Shown in pieces: positions 43,903 to 54,444 of a stretch of 64,000 nucleotides of DNA. Position numbers and translations under genes: made by a program. The stretch's first letter is position 1. Each line of letters begins with the position of its first letter. A model generated the notes under the pieces. It made no database searches. It saw only the letters and a program-made list of their open reading frames with translations, and was not told where the DNA came from. Source of the DNA: Tetmemena sp. SeJ-2015 (lineage: Eukaryota; Ciliophora; Spirotrichea; Sporadotrichida; Oxytrichidae); the NCBI GenBank assembly GCA_027382625.1, contig JAJKFJ010022021.1, positions 1 through 64,000 on the forward strand, in the 5' to 3' direction.

Positions 43903-44769
43903 ATGACCGATAACCTCTCTCTCAAAAAAATTACATCCTATTAAGTGTAGATAGTAATTTAATTGTTCAAACTATTAAACCTTTCTGAGAAAAAAGCCTC
44001 ATTAGACTTATTCGAAAACAGCCAACACAAGGAGAATACGGATGAGCTTTTCTAAACCGATATCAGGATGATGTCATTTGCCGATGAAGACAACTCACTT
44101 AATTTTATATCACAGGAAGACTCAAATTGGGAACGGCTGTCAGTTTTCTAGAGCGAAGGTGACAGGTGTGTGGAGTCATCGGGGAACTAGGGCTACTTGT
44201 TTTCCTTCAGGGATCCCCTTCGAAAGCTATAGAATTAACTAGAGACCGACGAATCACTTTCGCTCTCCACTTAAAACAGTTCTTAGAACTATTCTACACC
44301 TTAAAGGGAGCAACTTTAAGTTATTTATTTATGTCAAATTATTCACTCATTGAATTTACAGATGTCAAATAAAATAAATTTTAAATTTCATTATATATAT
44401 AAGCAACCTCGTAGAGTTTTTTTCGTGAGAAATCACACGCAAAAAGAAATCTTTTAGAAAGAAATTCATTTTAAGCAAAGAAAATTCTCTGAGTTCTCTT
44501 ATCAGACAAACTAAATTAATTTTAATAACTGTCCAGAAGAGTCAGCGAATATCTTATCTTCTAAAGAAACTAAATTATTAAATTTTTTTCTATTTTATAA
44601 AAAATTAATTTTTAAAAGATATTAGAATTAATTAAATTCCTTCATGAAGAAGAAGAAAGAATCTTTATTAATAATTTAGGTTTTAAAATTATATAGTCTG
44701 AATGTTTTAATAATTAATTTAAAGTTATGGTTATAATAAATTTTATGTCTGCAAATAATTAGTCGATGA
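43903..44769 (+). CDS. Possible gene in the AT-rich region, unrecognised
   Basis: ATG 43903 opens a frame without TGA to 44767-44769 (288 residues). The first half looks coding: MTDNLSLKKITSYQVQ, HKENTDELFQTDIRMMSFAD, FISQEDSNWERLSVFQSEGD and DPLRKLQNQLETDESLSLST, with balanced charge and less A/T. The second half is Lys/Asn/Phe/Ile-rich and could be spacer read by chance, since TGA is rare in AT-rich DNA. It could be a small macronuclear gene or a germline-limited one. No family recognised. Confidence 0.4.
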
Positions 44770-44989
44770 TTCCACAAATAAATAGTAATTTTAATATTCT
44801 CTTAAATATACATTAATTATTTCCTATTTTTCTATTAATTTTCTATCTTAATTGATTGTATTTTTGATTGAAATTATTTATGCAATAAATAAAAAGCAGA
44901 GAAACATTAATATCCCATATAAAAAATATTCTTAGACTCGAAATTAAAGAGTGCGTTTTGTGTAAATAAAGTTGACGTTGCTGAAAATA

Positions 44990-45917
44990 GGACTAAGAGG
45001 AAATCCTGATAAATGACTTCGACAGCATTCCTTTTGAGGTTGCATTTAGCGACAAGATTCAGCTTTCCGACATTTCTTCTGATATGTCAAGCCAGAAAGC
45101 CAATTATAAAATATTCATTTATTCACCAATTATCTTTCAAAAAACAAAGGAAACAGGAAAGAATGATACTCTACACAATAGTCGTCACATTATTCCATTA
45201 AAAAAGTTAACATAAAAAATAGTACCCATTTAAATGGAATTATAAAATTATATTATTAAATCGGGGAGATTATCAATTTAAAATATAAATTTGGCTTTTC
45301 TTAATTTAACTATCTCAAATAAATCCAATTAAGACTCTCGCTAATAAAGTTAATATTTTTTATTCCATATAATAATTGATCAATATAAAAAATAGCCCTT
45401 AGTGAAACTCCTATTTATTCATATAGTAAGCCTATTCTATTAAAGTTCCTAGAGGAACAAAATATTATCAACATTCATCATTTTTAATTAATTTGAACAC
45501 TAGTTATAAAGACAGTCACACTTAAGCGCAGCTGTTGGACAGTTGCGCTCATCCCTCAATAATATCAATCAGCCCATTATAAAGTTCTTAATTAGCTAAA
45601 CTTTCTAATCTCTATTACTTTCCCAAGTTCTTCACTTCTTTAAATCGACAATCTCAAACCATTTTAATTAAACCTACTCATTTATATATAATAATATACA
45701 TATACAAATTATTTTCTTGCCAGAAATGCATAAAATAGTTTTGTGCGAACCTTTTAAATTAAATTTTGACAAAATCTTGTAAATTTTTCTGAAAATCATT
45801 ATCTTTTCTTTCTATCATAAAAATTTTGCTGGAAAGCTCTATAAACAATTTATTATGACTTTTTTTTTATTAAAATATAAAATAGCTACTTTGTCCCAAT
45901 TAAGAATAATTGATGTA
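44990..45917 (+). CDS. Weak open frame, possible gene fragment
   Basis: The frame is open for about 300 codons to TGA near 45917. Only the first 70 look coding (NDFDSIPFEVAFSDKIQLSD, then ISSDMSSQKANYKIFIYSP); the rest has spacer-like composition. No ATG precedes the good part. It could be a second segment of the gene at 43903, interrupted by an IES, but I see no pointer. Confidence 0.25.
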
Positions 45918-48900
45918 CCATGATTTACCGTATTTAAAAAGGCAAGTATGATAACTATTTATTATTTTAATTTATTTAATGATTATGAAAATATTATATA
46001 TAATCACTAGGTCAGGAATGGGTTCAATATATTAAATGAATTTACTATTTATTTTATATTTCTCAATCTTCGTTACATTACTCATTCATATTAAAATTAA
46101 CATATTATTGAGTTGTAATCAGTTAAAATTATTAATTAAAAATAATTTATGCCAAGAATAAAAGTAAATTTAAAATATTTTAATCTGCTATAATAAAGGA
46201 TAATAAAATCTCAGCCCTGAGCAATATATATTGATTAAATTGATCAGTATTTATTGATGTTCTTTTGAAAGTATTTCTAATTTATTGATTTAAAATTAGT
46301 TTCAAATTGAATTTATTTTGTTTAAAATCTTAATTTAAGTTTCAATATGGGATTAGACATTTAATATAATTGATTAAGTATAAAATCTAGAAATTAAGGA
46401 TAAGAGAACGCGATAATTCTCAATATATTATAAATCTTAATTTAAAAATAATTTTAAACTTATTTATCTTATTTATAATAGCAATAAAATTTGAACATTT
46501 TAAATAACACATGCTTCAATAAAATTCATAACATTTATTTCAGAAAAGGCTAATTTACTCTCTCCTTTATTAAACAGCTTTAGAGGAGTGAGAGGTTAGA
46601 TTCTTAATTATTTTTTTTTTAAAAATAAAATTAAAACATTAACTAGATATTTTAATACTCTAGCAAGCTAAGTATTTTAATTGGTTTCCTTTTGAGATGC
46701 AACATCAATCATATTTTAAATTTATGATAAAAAAAGAAGCCTAAAAATGTAAACATAGCTTTATTTAATCTGGATAGCCCATTTTAATTTTTTTTCAATT
46801 TAATTTGAGCAATATTTAGCGATGCCACTTTAATATATAATGAGCGGTCTTCTATATTATTTTGAGAGTAGCGAAAAATTAAAAAATTTCTTGCGCCGTT
46901 AAGTCTGATTTAAATATTTACATTTTATTAAGCTTTTTGGGTATTCTTATTAGTTCTGAATCATTTCATTAGTCCACGAAGGTTCTAGTTGTAGCTACTT
47001 TATTCATGAATCGCAATTTTTAGAAATATATTATTTTAATTAAAAATTAATAAAATAAAATATGGTTAAATTATAAAGCCAATCAATAAAAATGAAAAAG
47101 AACTTGGGAGATTTTATAATAGTATATGTTCTCATTCATTTTTAAGAATGATAAATTTTTGGCTATTCCACTTAGATTAGATTTAATGATAAGAATGAAA
47201 AGGCATCCAAATTTCTTAAATTTAAAACATATCTTCGTTGAGAATTTATAAATTTATTTTTAAACCTTGGATTTATAAAGCTTTGCTAAGTAATAAATAA
47301 TTATTCCAAAATTTAAGTTGATCAAAGTGGAGATTAATATTTCTCTATTCCTAAATTAAATATTTCAATATAATTAAATTATCATTTTCTATTTTAAATT
47401 AAAATTATGTGAAAAATAATTGAAAATATATTTGGTTTAGACTCAATTTAATGAGTGGTTATTATTTATAAATGAGTTAGGCACTCTCAATCTTTAATTT
47501 TAAGATAAAATTAGTATAAAATAATTCACTGGGGATTGATTCTTATATTTCCTTTGAGTTATTTTTAATTTTTTATATCTCTTGAACTATAAAATAAACT
47601 AAAATTGAAAGTTTGCGTTTTCACAGGGTGTGTTTATCGGAAATTCATGGTTGATAAAACAATTTTACTACTACTAAATTTACTACTTCTTGTTCTCATT
47701 CTTCTAGTTATCAATAAATTATTCCGTGAAGGACCTTTAAATTACTAAGCAACATTTTGAAATATTCTTAATAAAAATAAAATGCATAAATGTCGGGGTA
47801 TGATAATTTCTAAAAATGAGATATGAATTGTTTCTTAATAATATACAATCATGGTTTTTAAAAAAGGAGAAAATAAATCTATAAAAAACTGCCCAGTTAA
47901 TGCTTATTAAATTTTAGATAATTATAACTTTTTATAGAGTTTTATTCACTTTAAATGCTATTATTCAATTGCTGAATATTTTTTTAAGAAAAAAGATAGG
48001 AAAATATAAAGCTTATATAGTTATTTATATCCTATTCAATACATTTCCTAAACTAAAATATCTAATTTAGAATTATCTCGTTTTATATTTTAATTTAAAT
48101 TACTTCGCTTTCTTATCTATATGAGTTCTTCGGAAGTTCAATAAAATATTCAGCACCTTAGATGTAGCCATCTATCGAATATGTATTCATTTAATTAAAA
48201 TAAGCCATACTGTTGTTAAAAAACAGAATCAGGCCCGAGTTAGTCCTATTCTAAGCTTAGTTAAATAAACTCTGCTTATCTCTTAGGTATTTAATAGCAG
48301 AGTGCTGGGTTCTCAAAATCTATCCCCACTTCAGATTATGACTCGATCGTCTCAAATCTGATTTATTCAAACTTAAAAAAAAATAAATAAAAAAACTTAT
48401 CCTCAGATATACTTGAGAGAATTTATTATTGATGAAAATGAAAAACAATTTATGAGAGTGCTAGTAATTGTTCTTAACCTATGCCTTTCTCCTCTTCAAT
48501 AGGTAGCTAATTATCAGGGTTAAACTATTTCCCCCACTTATATCCAATATGATTTGTATTACTGAACAGTAAACTCTTTTAGCTGCCTATTCTGTTCCCA
48601 ACGGGATCCACTTTCATGTTTTCCATTGTTAGTTTTGAATAGAAGCAGCCTGTGCTTCCAGTGTTTGCCAATTTAATTAAAAAATAGAATATTTTACAAT
48701 AATGATAAAGCCAATTTGAGATTATCGGATGAGCAGTTAGGGTTGCCATCTTAGCTGGTAATTAAATAACTAAAGAGTGATGTGTATTTATTGATTGGTA
48801 ACTTTAGAAACTTGTTTGTTGAATTAGAGAGGTCTTTTCATTTAATTGAAATTTAAAAGTGAGCTATTAATAATTATTTATAGTTGAAATTCCTATTCAC

Positions 48901-49756
48901 AGTTATTAATTTATAACTTTAAATTATAATTTAAAAAATAATATTGATTCATAAATTTGGCCAGATCTTTGAAAAATAATAATCCTTTCTCTCATTACTC
49001 TCTTTTTGAATTATTAATACGAGAAAATACTTATGATTTAGGTTGTCTTATAATTTTATTAAGTTTATTCAACTGATTAATTTAAAATCTAAGCTGTTTT
49101 CTTTTTGTTAAAATTTAACAGGCAATAATAAATATAATTTATTAACCTAATTTAGCCATATATTAATTTATATATGCTTTGCCATTCTAAAATTAAGAAT
49201 ACTATCTCTTCCTCAGAAATTACTTATCATATTAGGGAGGGAGTCTTTGATATTATGTAATATTTCTAGAAATTTTTATTAAGTTTTTACTCCTTTCTAT
49301 ATTCTAAAAATAAGTTTCTTGATGATTTTAAGACTAATGGATAAAATAAATATCTACTCTCAAAGTATTTATATATGCATCTTAGTATTTTTACAACTTA
49401 GTATTCTCATATTATTATCTTGCCATATTTTAAACGTGTATATATCTGATCATCATTACAAATCTAAAATATTAATTAAAGTTAAAAGTTAATTGACTTT
49501 AATTGCATTTTTATTTTTATTTTGCCTTAAGGCAACTCTACTAAAGTTAAAACCTACTTCACTTATAGTGAAATGCAATTATAGAAGTTCTGTCTAATTT
49601 TAATAAACGATAAAATAAAGACCTAGTTAATAATCTTATTTTAGCACCAATTTCACTATTTTTAGTTTCCGATTGTGATCCTAAATTTTATTTTATCAAA
49701 ATCTGCTTCTGAAATAAATTCAAAATTAAGAAGGTTCTTACTTTAAAGCACTTATT
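45918..49756. other. AT-rich, probably germline-limited DNA
   Basis: Nearly 4 kb of uniformly AT-rich sequence with no coding-like frame, RNA gene or clear repeat. A somewhat less AT-rich patch near 48180-48660 has no frame I can support. Confidence 0.55.
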
Positions 49757-50233
49757 TCATAATTTATTTTTTTGCTGTTAATAAAGATAATTGAAATCTT
49801 ATTATGTATTTGGAGTATCGAGCACTAAAGTGCTTACTCTATCTAAAGTGTTTATTTGGGTGTAAATATATTAAATGAATCTATAATGTAAAGCTATTGC
49901 TAGCAATAAGGATCTTCGCTGCTCAAATAAACATACACATCCCTTAAAATAAGTTAAATGCAGAGAGTTTCTGTCTGTAGATTATGATGGGTCAGGTATG
50001 CGTTAATTGACCAAGTTCTCGTTGTTAGTTCTTATACTTTAAGCCTAGCTCTAAATATCTTGCTTTAGATCCTTCTCCTTAAACGAGACAGAAATAGTTG
50101 ACCTAACTACTGCTTCAGAAGGATTTGAAGGCCTTGAAGTATCTTTGATGCTTGATTTATTGACATGTACCGATATTCCGTTTGAAATTATAATAAAATA
50201 TTGAAGGAGGAACAGCAGGTGATTCCATAACAT
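49757..50233 (-). CDS. Putative small secreted or membrane-anchored protein
   Basis: ATG 50231-50233 starts a hydrophobic leader MLWNHLLFLLQYFIIISNGI typical of a signal peptide, followed by a polar region with KSSIKDTSRPSNPSEAVVRS, SFKEKDLKQDIQSQAQSIRT and NQRIPDPSQSTDRNSLH, TGA 49757-49759, about 158 residues. The part after about residue 100 is less convincing. No family recognised. It lies 170 bases downstream of the stop of the 7-TM gene, same strand. Confidence 0.4.
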
Positions 50234-50399
50234 AATTTCCTACCGAAACTTAACTGCTACTGTTTTAGAACTCGCTTTTTCGAGATAGAGAGCTTGACAA
50301 AACCAACCCTTGATATTCTAATTGCTGTGCCTTTTTTATTAGAACTTATTGCTCTGAGAATCGCCTCAATTTTGATTTAGATCTCAAGAATCCGACAAA

Positions 50400-51711
50400 T
50401 CAAAAGCATAAATTAACATTAAAAAATGAGACGGAAGGGTTTTAGTATCTTTATATAGAAACATCAATGTCTTCTGTCTCATTATCAGATACCAAACTTC
50501 CCCTTTCTGAATCCTCGTTCTCGCATTCTTAGATAGTTGTTAGTGCTCTTTTGTTTTACCTTCCATCTTTGATTATTGATCTTAAATAAGCATTGAAACT
50601 AAATTTTGTTTGAAAGTGAACCTGTCTGGCTCATAGAATTTTTCTTTCTCTTGTAAGTCAAGTGCCATTATTTCAAACTACAATAAAATACAAGTAATTT
50701 TTATGAAATAGTACTTCAACTATAATTGAAGCCTTACTAGATTTGCGATTAGACCCATGTAAAAGATGGTCACTATTGCCTGTAGCATAGATAGAAGATT
50801 GTTTGGAGCTTCAAGCAGTCCTGAGGGCTCTTCTGGAATTTAAAAAAAAATTATAGGCGCCACAAAGCGCTTTATAATCACGATTATCTCAAGAGAGGTT
50901 GTGATGAAACACCCTAGGAAAGTGATTTTGATTTTCTTTCTGAGAACCTTGCACTGATCAATAACTCTCTTGCGTGGAAGTAAGAACGTCTGCTCCTGAC
51001 TGATATGCCTTTTGTAGTAGAGATGCATGCCTATTCCACACAGAACAAATCCTATGTCTACAGTTACCATGATGGATATATAGTAAATGTAGAACACTTT
51101 ATCCATGGTGGTCATTTCGTAACTCCTCTTGGCTATCTACACATGAGCGCAATCAAACAGAATGTCAGCCACGAAGGCTATAATTAGAGAAAAGAAAACG
51201 ATCCCCATGAACATGTAAAAGAACTACCGCTTCGTTTAGTTTAGCTGTATTTGCAGTGACCGCAAAATTATCTATGCCCACTTTATCTATAGCAGCATTT
51301 AACTTATTCTAAGTAAGTCATTAAAGCTTACTTTAATTGATTTATGATTGCACCTGCTACCATGATATAGTCAGGAATTTGATTAGAGAGATTGTAGGTG
51401 CAAATGAATGGGTTATCGAGATATTCGTCTTATTTATCGACCAAGTGACTGAACTTGATTCCCTGTGCTTCAATAATAATTATTTGTAAATTAAATTTAT
51501 CTTCGGCCCCGATGAGAGCTGTTATTCTAAGCACTACATCAGTTACAAAGCTTACAGCTATTAGAAAAATAGATGCCTTTGCAAATTTGTTACTTATGGA
51601 GCTGTATGTCTTAAGATACTGGCGCGTGAACAACAGGAAAGTCAGGATTCCTAGAGAGCAGAGGCCAGCATATATCCATTAAAACAAGTCGAAATTCTCA
51701 GACGTAGCCAT
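50400..51711 (-). CDS. Seven-TM membrane protein (GPCR-like topology)
   Basis: Starts MATSENFDLFQWIYAGLCSL at ATG 51709-51711. Hydrophobic helices: WIYAGLCSLGILTFLLF; KASIFLIAVSFVTDVVL; PDYIMVAGAIINQL; FFYMFMGIVFFSLIIAFVADIL; VFYIYYISIMVTVDIGFVLC; ITFLGCFITTSLEIIVII; LQAIVTIFYMGLIANL. A loop KRHISQEQTFLLPRKRVIDQ is basic. An intron or IES near 51310-51330 and a short insert near 50843-50862 (joining KRFVAP to EEPSGLLEAPNN) break the frame, and a GTAAGG...TGTAG intron near 50680-50740 leads to FEIMALDLQEKEKFYEPDR. The acidic C-tail (DSERGSLVSDNETEDIDV) ends at TGA 50400-50402. Receptor function is suggested only by topology. Confidence 0.55.
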
Positions 51712-52081
51712 TAATCTATCTTTAAATTAATAAAATCTAACAAGATTATATATTCTTAATAAGAGAAGCCTTCTAATTTTCTGAAACAACAAAGCTGTTT
51801 AAGAAAATGAAATATCTATATAAAGTCATATCTTAAAATTCATGAATATTTTGTCTATATAAACTATAATAAATTAAAAATTAGTGCTCAATAAATATTA
51901 TAAATTAATGAGTTCTCTAATTTATGATCTGAATTTAGTAGTATTAATTCAAATAGATGCTATCTTATTTAAAGATATAAGAAGTTATTGGCAAAAAGGT
52001 TTTGGAAATCCAAATGCTCTCAAGCCTTGTGTAAATATCATTAACTATACATTGAGTGGATTTAAATTAGTTAAGGTTAAC
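51712..52081. other. Noncoding spacer
   Basis: AT-rich; separates two membrane-protein genes on the same strand. No supportable frame. Confidence 0.5.
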
Positions 52082-52740
52082 TCAGGAAATTTGGAATACT
52101 TTCCTGACATAGAGATAGAAAAGCCAAGGAGGTCCTAGGTTGAACGTCAAAGCTGGAGTTATGTAATAGACTTGGTCGCCATTTGCTGACTGACCTAATC
52201 CGAGCAAATACACTGGCATAATGACGGCAATCACTGCAAAAGCAATTTGGAATAGAGTAAACATGTCTGTGACCTCGTTAAACCAATCATACTTCTTTAT
52301 TTCTGACTCATCTACGAAACTTAGCACGCCCAACAGAATACACTAAGATTAATTCACTCACTCTTTTTTTCAAACATATTTAAGTGAATGTTGTTTGGTA
52401 GTTCGAATAAGGCGTAAGCTAGAATAATTGCTGCAACGAAGTAGAGATTTCCATATTAGTCAAAGAAAATGGGCTCTATCAAGTCCCATGAAATAGCTCT
52501 CAGTGCCATCATTATATAGAAAGTATCCAGTATTACTCCAACCACACAAAAGCTGAAACCCCACCATTTATATAAGGGTCATAGTTATTATATTAATTTG
52601 TAGATGTACTTGAAAGCTATGTCCACAGCAGATATCAGATTAGTCACAAACGAGACAAAGGACTAATCTAAACCCAGGTATTGCAGGTATTGCGCATAAA
52701 AAGGATTAGACTTAAGTTGCCGAAGAATTTGATTGTTCAT
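52082..52740 (-). CDS. Five-TM membrane protein, unrecognised
   Basis: Starts MNNQILRQLKSNPFYAQYLQ at ATG 52738-52740. Hydrophobic segments: FVTNLISAVDIAFKYIY; WWGFSFCVVGVILDTFYIMM; NLYFVAAIILAYALFEL; MFTLFQIAFAVIAVIMPVYL; ALTFNLGPPWLFYLYV; stop TGA 52082-52084. A frame change near 52580-52600 is AT-rich and probably an IES. The IES at 52341-52358 joins FEKKSE to CILLGVLSFVDESEIKK. It resembles its neighbour in style (aromatic-rich helices, short loops), but I see no shared signature. Confidence 0.5.
52341..52358 (-). other. Very short IES, pointer CACT (AGTG on the gene strand)
   Basis: CACT at 52341-52344 and 52355-52358, offset only 14. Removal moves the frame by the two bases needed to link FEKKSE with CILLGVLSFVDES. 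A 19-nt GT-AG reading of the same stretch does not give the right frame. Confidence 0.65.
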
Positions 52741-52820
52741 TAATTTTGATATAATCTTTATTATTTAAATTAAAATAATCGAACAAATAAATTAAGCTAT
52801 CATTCAATCTTAACTAATTT

Positions 52821-53857
52821 TCAAAGTTCAGCATCAGGTTAAGCCTCGGGCTTTGCCTTCATGATAGCTTATTCTTGGCTTAAATTTTTGTAGATAGAGC
52901 TAATTTTCTCGAACTTTGAAATATCTAGGCCAAAATTATGAGCATTAAAAGACATTTAAAATGACTACACATTAAGCTAAAAAATTAGGAATGGATTGTA
53001 GACTTGTGGCTGGAAGAATATGTCAGCGAGAGTCATTTGTGTGCCAAAGCAGTACTTGCCGTTTGATTCTTTCAATAAATCTTCTAAGACTAAAATATTA
53101 TGTAAGATATTGCTTTAAATTATTCTTAGTTTACGAGGATAGAGACATCCCAACTAATTTAGAAATGAAGTTTCTTTTCTTTAATAAAAAAATATTTGTA
53201 TAAGCAGCTAATAGTAAGTCCAAAACTAATAGAGATGGAAGTTTTCAGATAGTATATCATATGATAGAAGTTCTAAATTGGTAGACTTACTTGGCAGATG
53301 CTTTCCCATGAAAAAGTGAATCCATTCAATGTGCTTCATTCCATGAGAGTCAATTTTCTTTCTCAAGGCTGAACTTTAAAATAATTGTAACTAACAAATC
53401 TCATATTTGTAGTGGGTGCATTGTAGAGTTATAATAAAATAGATAAGTTGATGAATTCACATACTCTGCGCACCTTGAACTTTTCAAAAGTGTCTTTAGG
53501 GAGCAGAGGCTTTTCTGGTCTAGTTTCCTCGAGATACTCGCATATAGGTAGAGACTCTGAAAGCATTCTCCCATCTATAATTAAAGAAGGCACTTTCTAA
53601 AGGCAAAATTAACACAAATTGGCGGCTTTTGTTATCTACTAACCTAGATGGGATTGATTTTGTTAGTTTAAATTTAAATTTAGTTTCTCTAATATTTTAT
53701 TGATCTTAGCATACTCTGGTGATTTTTGCTACCCTCCATCCTTGGAAAGGTGAATTGGTTTGTACTCAAATTCTATTCCTTTGTGAAAGAGAACTGATCT
53801 GACTCTCCAAGAGGCAGAAGACTTCCAGTTGCTATACAGAATTGCTTTTTGAGCCAT
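52821..53857 (-). CDS. Maleylacetoacetate isomerase / glutathione S-transferase zeta
   Basis: This GST-zeta enzyme isomerises maleylacetoacetate to fumarylacetoacetate in Tyr/Phe breakdown, using glutathione. The N-terminus [20 protein letters not shown] carries the zeta-class SSxSWRVR motif with the catalytic Ser/Ser. Then [40 protein letters not shown] (cis-Pro in VPSL), [16 protein letters not shown], the C-terminal domain with [43 protein letters not shown], and the typical tail KPEAQPDAEL before TGA 52821-52823. The IES 53653-53704 and intron 53597-53643 are supported. A further intron/IES stretch at about 53130-53290 and a frame change near 53390 were not fully resolved. ATG is at 53855-53857. 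Confidence 0.9.
53653..53704 (-). other. IES, 6-bp pointer ATTGAT (ATCAAT on the gene strand)
   Basis: ATTGAT at 53653-53658 and 53699-53704, offset 46. Removal joins PEYAKIN to PIQ and then, after splicing, KVPSLIIDG. It abuts a spliceosomal intron, only 6 bases of exon separating them. Confidence 0.85.
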
Positions 53858-54444
53858 ATCAAAATCTTAAATTAAATCTATATCTTATCTATACTTAATT
53901 TTCATCATAAATAAATGGAAAAGTTCTATAATATCTGTAACAATAGTTTAAATTCCTCCATTAAATCGTTCTGTGGAATCATCAATTTTTTAATAAAATG
54001 GGCGCATTTAATTCTAAGAAAATTGGATATGCATTTTATAATAAATTACTATACTTAAAAAAAAATAATTTGGCAAGTAGGATAATTAAAATACAGTGAA
54101 TTATGATATTTTAGAATTTAAATCAACTACTTTATTGAGATTTCGAAAATTTAATCATGAGTTAATTGTGAATATAAACTAGTTACCTACTTTAGGAATA
54201 TACTCTTACTTCGAAAATTTTAATATAGTTCAATTATAATATAGTTTGATAAAAAGTAACAATCTTAAAATATTTTAGCTTTAGTAAATATACGTTCTAA
54301 TGATTGCATAGTCTTAAAGATTATCATATGTTTTATAAAGAAACAAGATGTTAATAATCCTAAGTTAAAATTGCTTTCCATAAGTTTCATATTGTATTTT
54401 AAGAAATTAATATTGATTGACTAATAGCATAAGCTTCGAGGTTT
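53858..54444. other. Noncoding spacer
   Basis: Very AT-rich gap of about 590 bases; nothing recognised. Confidence 0.55.

Noticed and set aside
37804..49756. Telomere-bearing or transposase-carrying germline transposon (TBE-like)
   Set aside because: No C4A4/G4T4 repeats, long inverted terminal repeats or DDE transposase, zinc-finger or kinase reading frames of such elements were found.
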